Positions 62,170 to 64,000 of a stretch of 64,000 nt of DNA are shown one piece after another. The position numbers and the translations under genes are program-made. How positions within the stretch are numbered: the first letter of the stretch is position 1; every line of letters starts with the position of its first letter. Below the pieces are notes generated by a model that did not search any database, was not told the DNA's origin, and saw only the letters and a program-made list of their open reading frames with translations. Origin of the DNA: Bilophila wadsworthia ATCC 49260 (GTDB lineage Bacteria; Desulfobacterota; Desulfovibrionia; Desulfovibrionales; Desulfovibrionaceae); NCBI RefSeq assembly GCF_000701705.1, contig NZ_JNJP01000002.1, positions 1 through 64,000 of the forward strand. Reading direction: 5' to 3'.

Positions 62170-62931
62170 TCAACAAGCGATCAATTCCACGCCCGCGGCT
62201 TGCGCGACCTCCTCCAACCGAGAAGGGACGGGGCTGTTGGTGAACAATACGTCCACGGTCTTGAGCGGGGCTACCCTGACCACGGCCTGCCGTCCGATCT
62301 TCGAACGGCTTGCCGCAAGCAACACTTTGTTTGCATTGCGCATCATGCACTGCGCCACGCTCACGTCCGCCGTATGGTAATCAAGCAGATGGCCGTCCGC
62401 CTCGCTGATGCCCCCGGTGCTCGTGATCACGTAATCGCACTGAAAACCGTTGACGAATTCGATTGTGCTTTCCCCCACAAGGCCGTTGCTGCTCTTGCGC
62501 ATATAGCCCGAAGCGAGGACCACCTCGAAGTCGGTCTTCTTGTTCAAGGTGAGCGCCGCCACCACGTTGTTGGTGATGACCATGAGCCCGGAACGCTCGA
62601 GCAGCGCGTACGCGATGACCTCCACGGTCGTCCCGAGGGTAAGGAAAATGGAACTGTTGTCGGGGATATACTCCGCAATGGTCCGGGCGATGCGCTCCTT
62701 GTCCTTGAAATCCTCGACCTGCCGGGCATCGTAGGTGCTGTTCAGAATGGTCGTGCGGCAGCTCGCACCGCCCGGTCTGCGCTCCAGCATCCCCGTCCTG
62801 TCCAGCTCGGAAATGTCCCGCCGGATGGTCTGCGACGACACCCCGAGCTCCTCAGCCAGCGATTCGATGGAAACGTACCCTTGCCGCATCACGGCATAGA
62901 GAATGGCCTGATGCCGATTTTCCTGCTTCAT
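62170..62931 (-). CDS. DeoR/GlpR family transcriptional regulator
   Basis: A 253-residue regulator: N-terminal DeoR HTH (SIESLAEELGVSSQTIRRDIS) and a C-terminal DeoR sensor fold with the phospho-sugar-binding TLGTT and TSTGGI motifs. These repressors usually respond to phosphorylated sugar intermediates, which the adjacent kinase-containing operon would produce. It overlaps the stop of the HAD gene by 4 bp (ATGA), so the two are coupled. The minus-strand operon for TRAP uptake and catabolism starts about 290 bp further on. Confidence 0.93.
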   Translation of the reverse strand: MKQENRHQAILYAVMRQGYVSIESLAEELGVSSQTIRRDISELDRTGMLERRPGGASCRTTILNSTYDARQVEDFKDKERIARTIAEYIPDNSSIFLTLGTTVEVIAYALLERSGLMVITNNVVAALTLNKKTDFEVVLASGYMRKSSNGLVGESTIEFVNGFQCDYVITSTGGISEADGHLLDYHTADVSVAQCMMRNANKVLLAASRSKIGRQAVVRVAPLKTVDVLFTNSPVPSRLEEVAQAAGVELIAC

Positions 62932-63629
62932 GCAATCCTTCCTTCATGCAAACCGGCGGCTCCGCCGGACAGCCGGACCACGCGCGTCCACGCCGCATCC
63001 TCAATGACGAAATCAGGCCCGGTTTCGAGCAGCGCCCCGCGCCGCCCATACCCGTACAAGGCCGCAGCCGTGGCCATGCCCGCCTCCTGCCCTCCCCGCA
63101 TATCGAGCGCCGAGTCCCCGACCATAATCGCCGTCCCCGGCTCCACGCCGTGGCGTTCCATGAGCAGGGCCAGCATCCCGGCCTTGGAGAGCCGCCGCCC
63201 CGGCAGCGAGTCGCTGCACGCGAACCCGGCCAGAAACGGCAGAAGACCCCGGACGTCGAGCAGACGGCGGGTTACGTCCTCCGGCTTGTTGGTAGCCACA
63301 AACAACCGGCAGCCCCGCCCCGACAGCCGCTCGAACAGCGGCGGTATGCCGGGGAACGCCGGGCTTTCGTCAAAGGGGCAGGCGCGGTAGCGCGCCCGGT
63401 AGATGCGGACGATGCGCTCCAGATCCGCAGGGGCCAGATCCGGGCAGATCCCGCGGATGATGTCTTCCAGAAGCGGCCCGATGCGCCCCTTGTCCAGTTC
63501 GGGCACGGCGAGCCCTTCCTCCCGCAGCACGCCGCCGAGCAGCCGCAGGATATCGGGGGCGCTGTCCACCAGCGTCCCGTCCAAGTCAAAAAACCAGTCG
63601 GCGTAGCGTTCCGTTCCACATCCCGTCAT
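62928..63629 (-). CDS. HAD-family phosphatase (Gph/phosphoglycolate phosphatase-like)
   Basis: A 233-residue HAD hydrolase. Motif I is FFDLDGTLVDS, motif II is ATNKPEDVTRR (Thr), motif III Lys lies in RRLSKAGML, and motif IV is VGDSALDMRGG. The alpha-helical cap type fits phosphoglycolate phosphatase or sugar phosphatases. AGGAGG lies 6 bases before the ATG. It is coupled to the DeoR regulator downstream (4-bp overlap). It may remove or limit a phosphosugar of the neighbouring pathway, possibly the DeoR inducer. Confidence 0.92.
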   Translation of the reverse strand: MTGCGTERYADWFFDLDGTLVDSAPDILRLLGGVLREEGLAVPELDKGRIGPLLEDIIRGICPDLAPADLERIVRIYRARYRACPFDESPAFPGIPPLFERLSGRGCRLFVATNKPEDVTRRLLDVRGLLPFLAGFACSDSLPGRRLSKAGMLALLMERHGVEPGTAIMVGDSALDMRGGQEAGMATAAALYGYGRRGALLETGPDFVIEDAAWTRVVRLSGGAAGLHEGRIA

Positions 63630-63828
63630 GGGGCCTCCTGTGCGTTGCGGTGAGCGGCAAAGCCGCCTCGACAGAATAGACGCAGCACGTTCGGAAACGG
63701 GGAGGCAAGCGCAGGCACCAGCCAGCATATGGTCTTGCTTCTTATGTATCCCGTTGGCGGTTGTCAATCGCCGCACAAAGCCGAAAGGCCCTAGATGCAA
63801 CCCCATACGTGAAAAAGACGTTGCCCAT

Positions 63829-63863
63829 AAAAAAGCCTCTCCGCCATAAACGGAGAGGCTCTT
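63829..63863 (-). terminator. Terminator of the gene entering at the window end
   Basis: AAGCCTCTCCG pairs with CGGAGAGGCTCTT on either side of a CATAAA loop; the A-run on the left arm side gives the T-run on the minus strand. It lies 20 bp past the stop at 63883. Confidence 0.85.
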
Positions 63864-63882
63864 GTGGATGCTGCTCAAACGG

Positions 63883-64000
63883 TTACTTCTTGGGCCGTTG
63901 GGTATAGTGCAACCCCATGGACATGGACAGATCCCGATAAAAATCAAACTCGGACTGGAGGAAGGCATCGGCCTCGCTCGGGGGCAGCCAAGCGAGAATT
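63883..64000 (-). CDS. C-terminal end of an unidentified protein (partial)
   Basis: The last 38 or so codons of a minus-strand gene enter from the right edge and end at 63883 with TAA. The readable residues (AFLQSEFDFYRDLSMSMGLH) are not enough for a family call. A terminator follows. Confidence 0.55.
   Translation of the reverse strand, partial: ILAWLPPSEADAFLQSEFDFYRDLSMSMGLHYTQRPKK

Overview
The window is about 64 kb of bacterial chromosome with roughly 58-60% GC by eye. It is densely coded, with strong AGGAGG-type ribosome binding sites and many GC-rich intergenic hairpins. Gene content points to an anaerobic, probably host-associated member of the Desulfovibrionaceae (Bilophila/Desulfovibrio-like): a DUF134 - radical SAM - Mrp/NBP35 block, several TRAP and TTT (TctABC) solute uptake systems, hybrid histidine kinases, a sigma-54 activator, a nitrate reductase catalytic subunit, and peripheral catabolic genes. 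The taxon is an inference from gene content, not a match.

Layout. 0-5 kb: narG with an upstream GAF/Fis-type regulator, both minus strand, narG ending at a very long hairpin. 5-14.6 kb: hybrid kinase, an 880-bp gap, a small protein, a diguanylate cyclase, OsmC, dihydrolipoamide dehydrogenase, an AEC permease, a pyridoxal kinase. 15-17.6 kb: a four-gene operon (DUF134, a 102-aa unknown, radical SAM, Mrp ATPase). 18-22.4 kb: a sigma-54 activator divergent from an agmatinase-family ureohydrolase plus orphan periplasmic binding protein, with three identical-type palindromes and a clear -24/-12 promoter between them. 22.6-34.8 kb: NlpC/P60 lipoprotein with a histone-like tail, metallophosphoesterase, MHS-type MFS permease divergent from a LacI regulator, second hybrid kinase, proline racemase family enzyme, and an orphan methylase-like/target-recognition fusion. 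35-42.3 kb: Cys-less thioredoxin-fold protein, TctBAC, a sulfatase-fold hydrolase whose formylglycine position is Thr, thioredoxin, thioredoxin reductase and a ferredoxin-type protein. 42.5-52.3 kb: minus-strand catabolic operon (amidohydrolase, M20 carbamoylase, two tandem DctP paralogues, DctQM, another orphan binding protein) divergent from an AraC regulator carrying a (GA)28 tract. 52.4-53 kb: a 29-aa membrane peptide transcription unit and a small basic ORF. 53.2-64 kb: minus-strand sugar/sugar-acid operon (DctPQM, IolC-DUF2090 fusion, zinc dehydrogenase, TIM-barrel isomerase, SDR, DeoC-family aldolase) with a HAD-DeoR regulator pair.

How it fits together. Most of the window is accessory nutrient scavenging: each transporter sits beside hydrolases or dehydrogenases and its own regulator. 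The best-defined regulatory circuit is the sigma-54 activator controlling the ureohydrolase and binding protein. The most novel-looking elements are the pairing of TauA/NMT1-like orphan binding proteins with guanidine/ureide-type hydrolases in two loci, the catalytically degenerate methylase-TRD fusion, the Thr-type sulfatase homologue in a TTT operon with thioredoxins, the repeat-tract AraC regulator, and the non-canonical IolC/DUF2090/DeoC sugar-acid cluster. No rRNA, recognisable tRNA, CRISPR array, insertion sequence or phage gene was seen.
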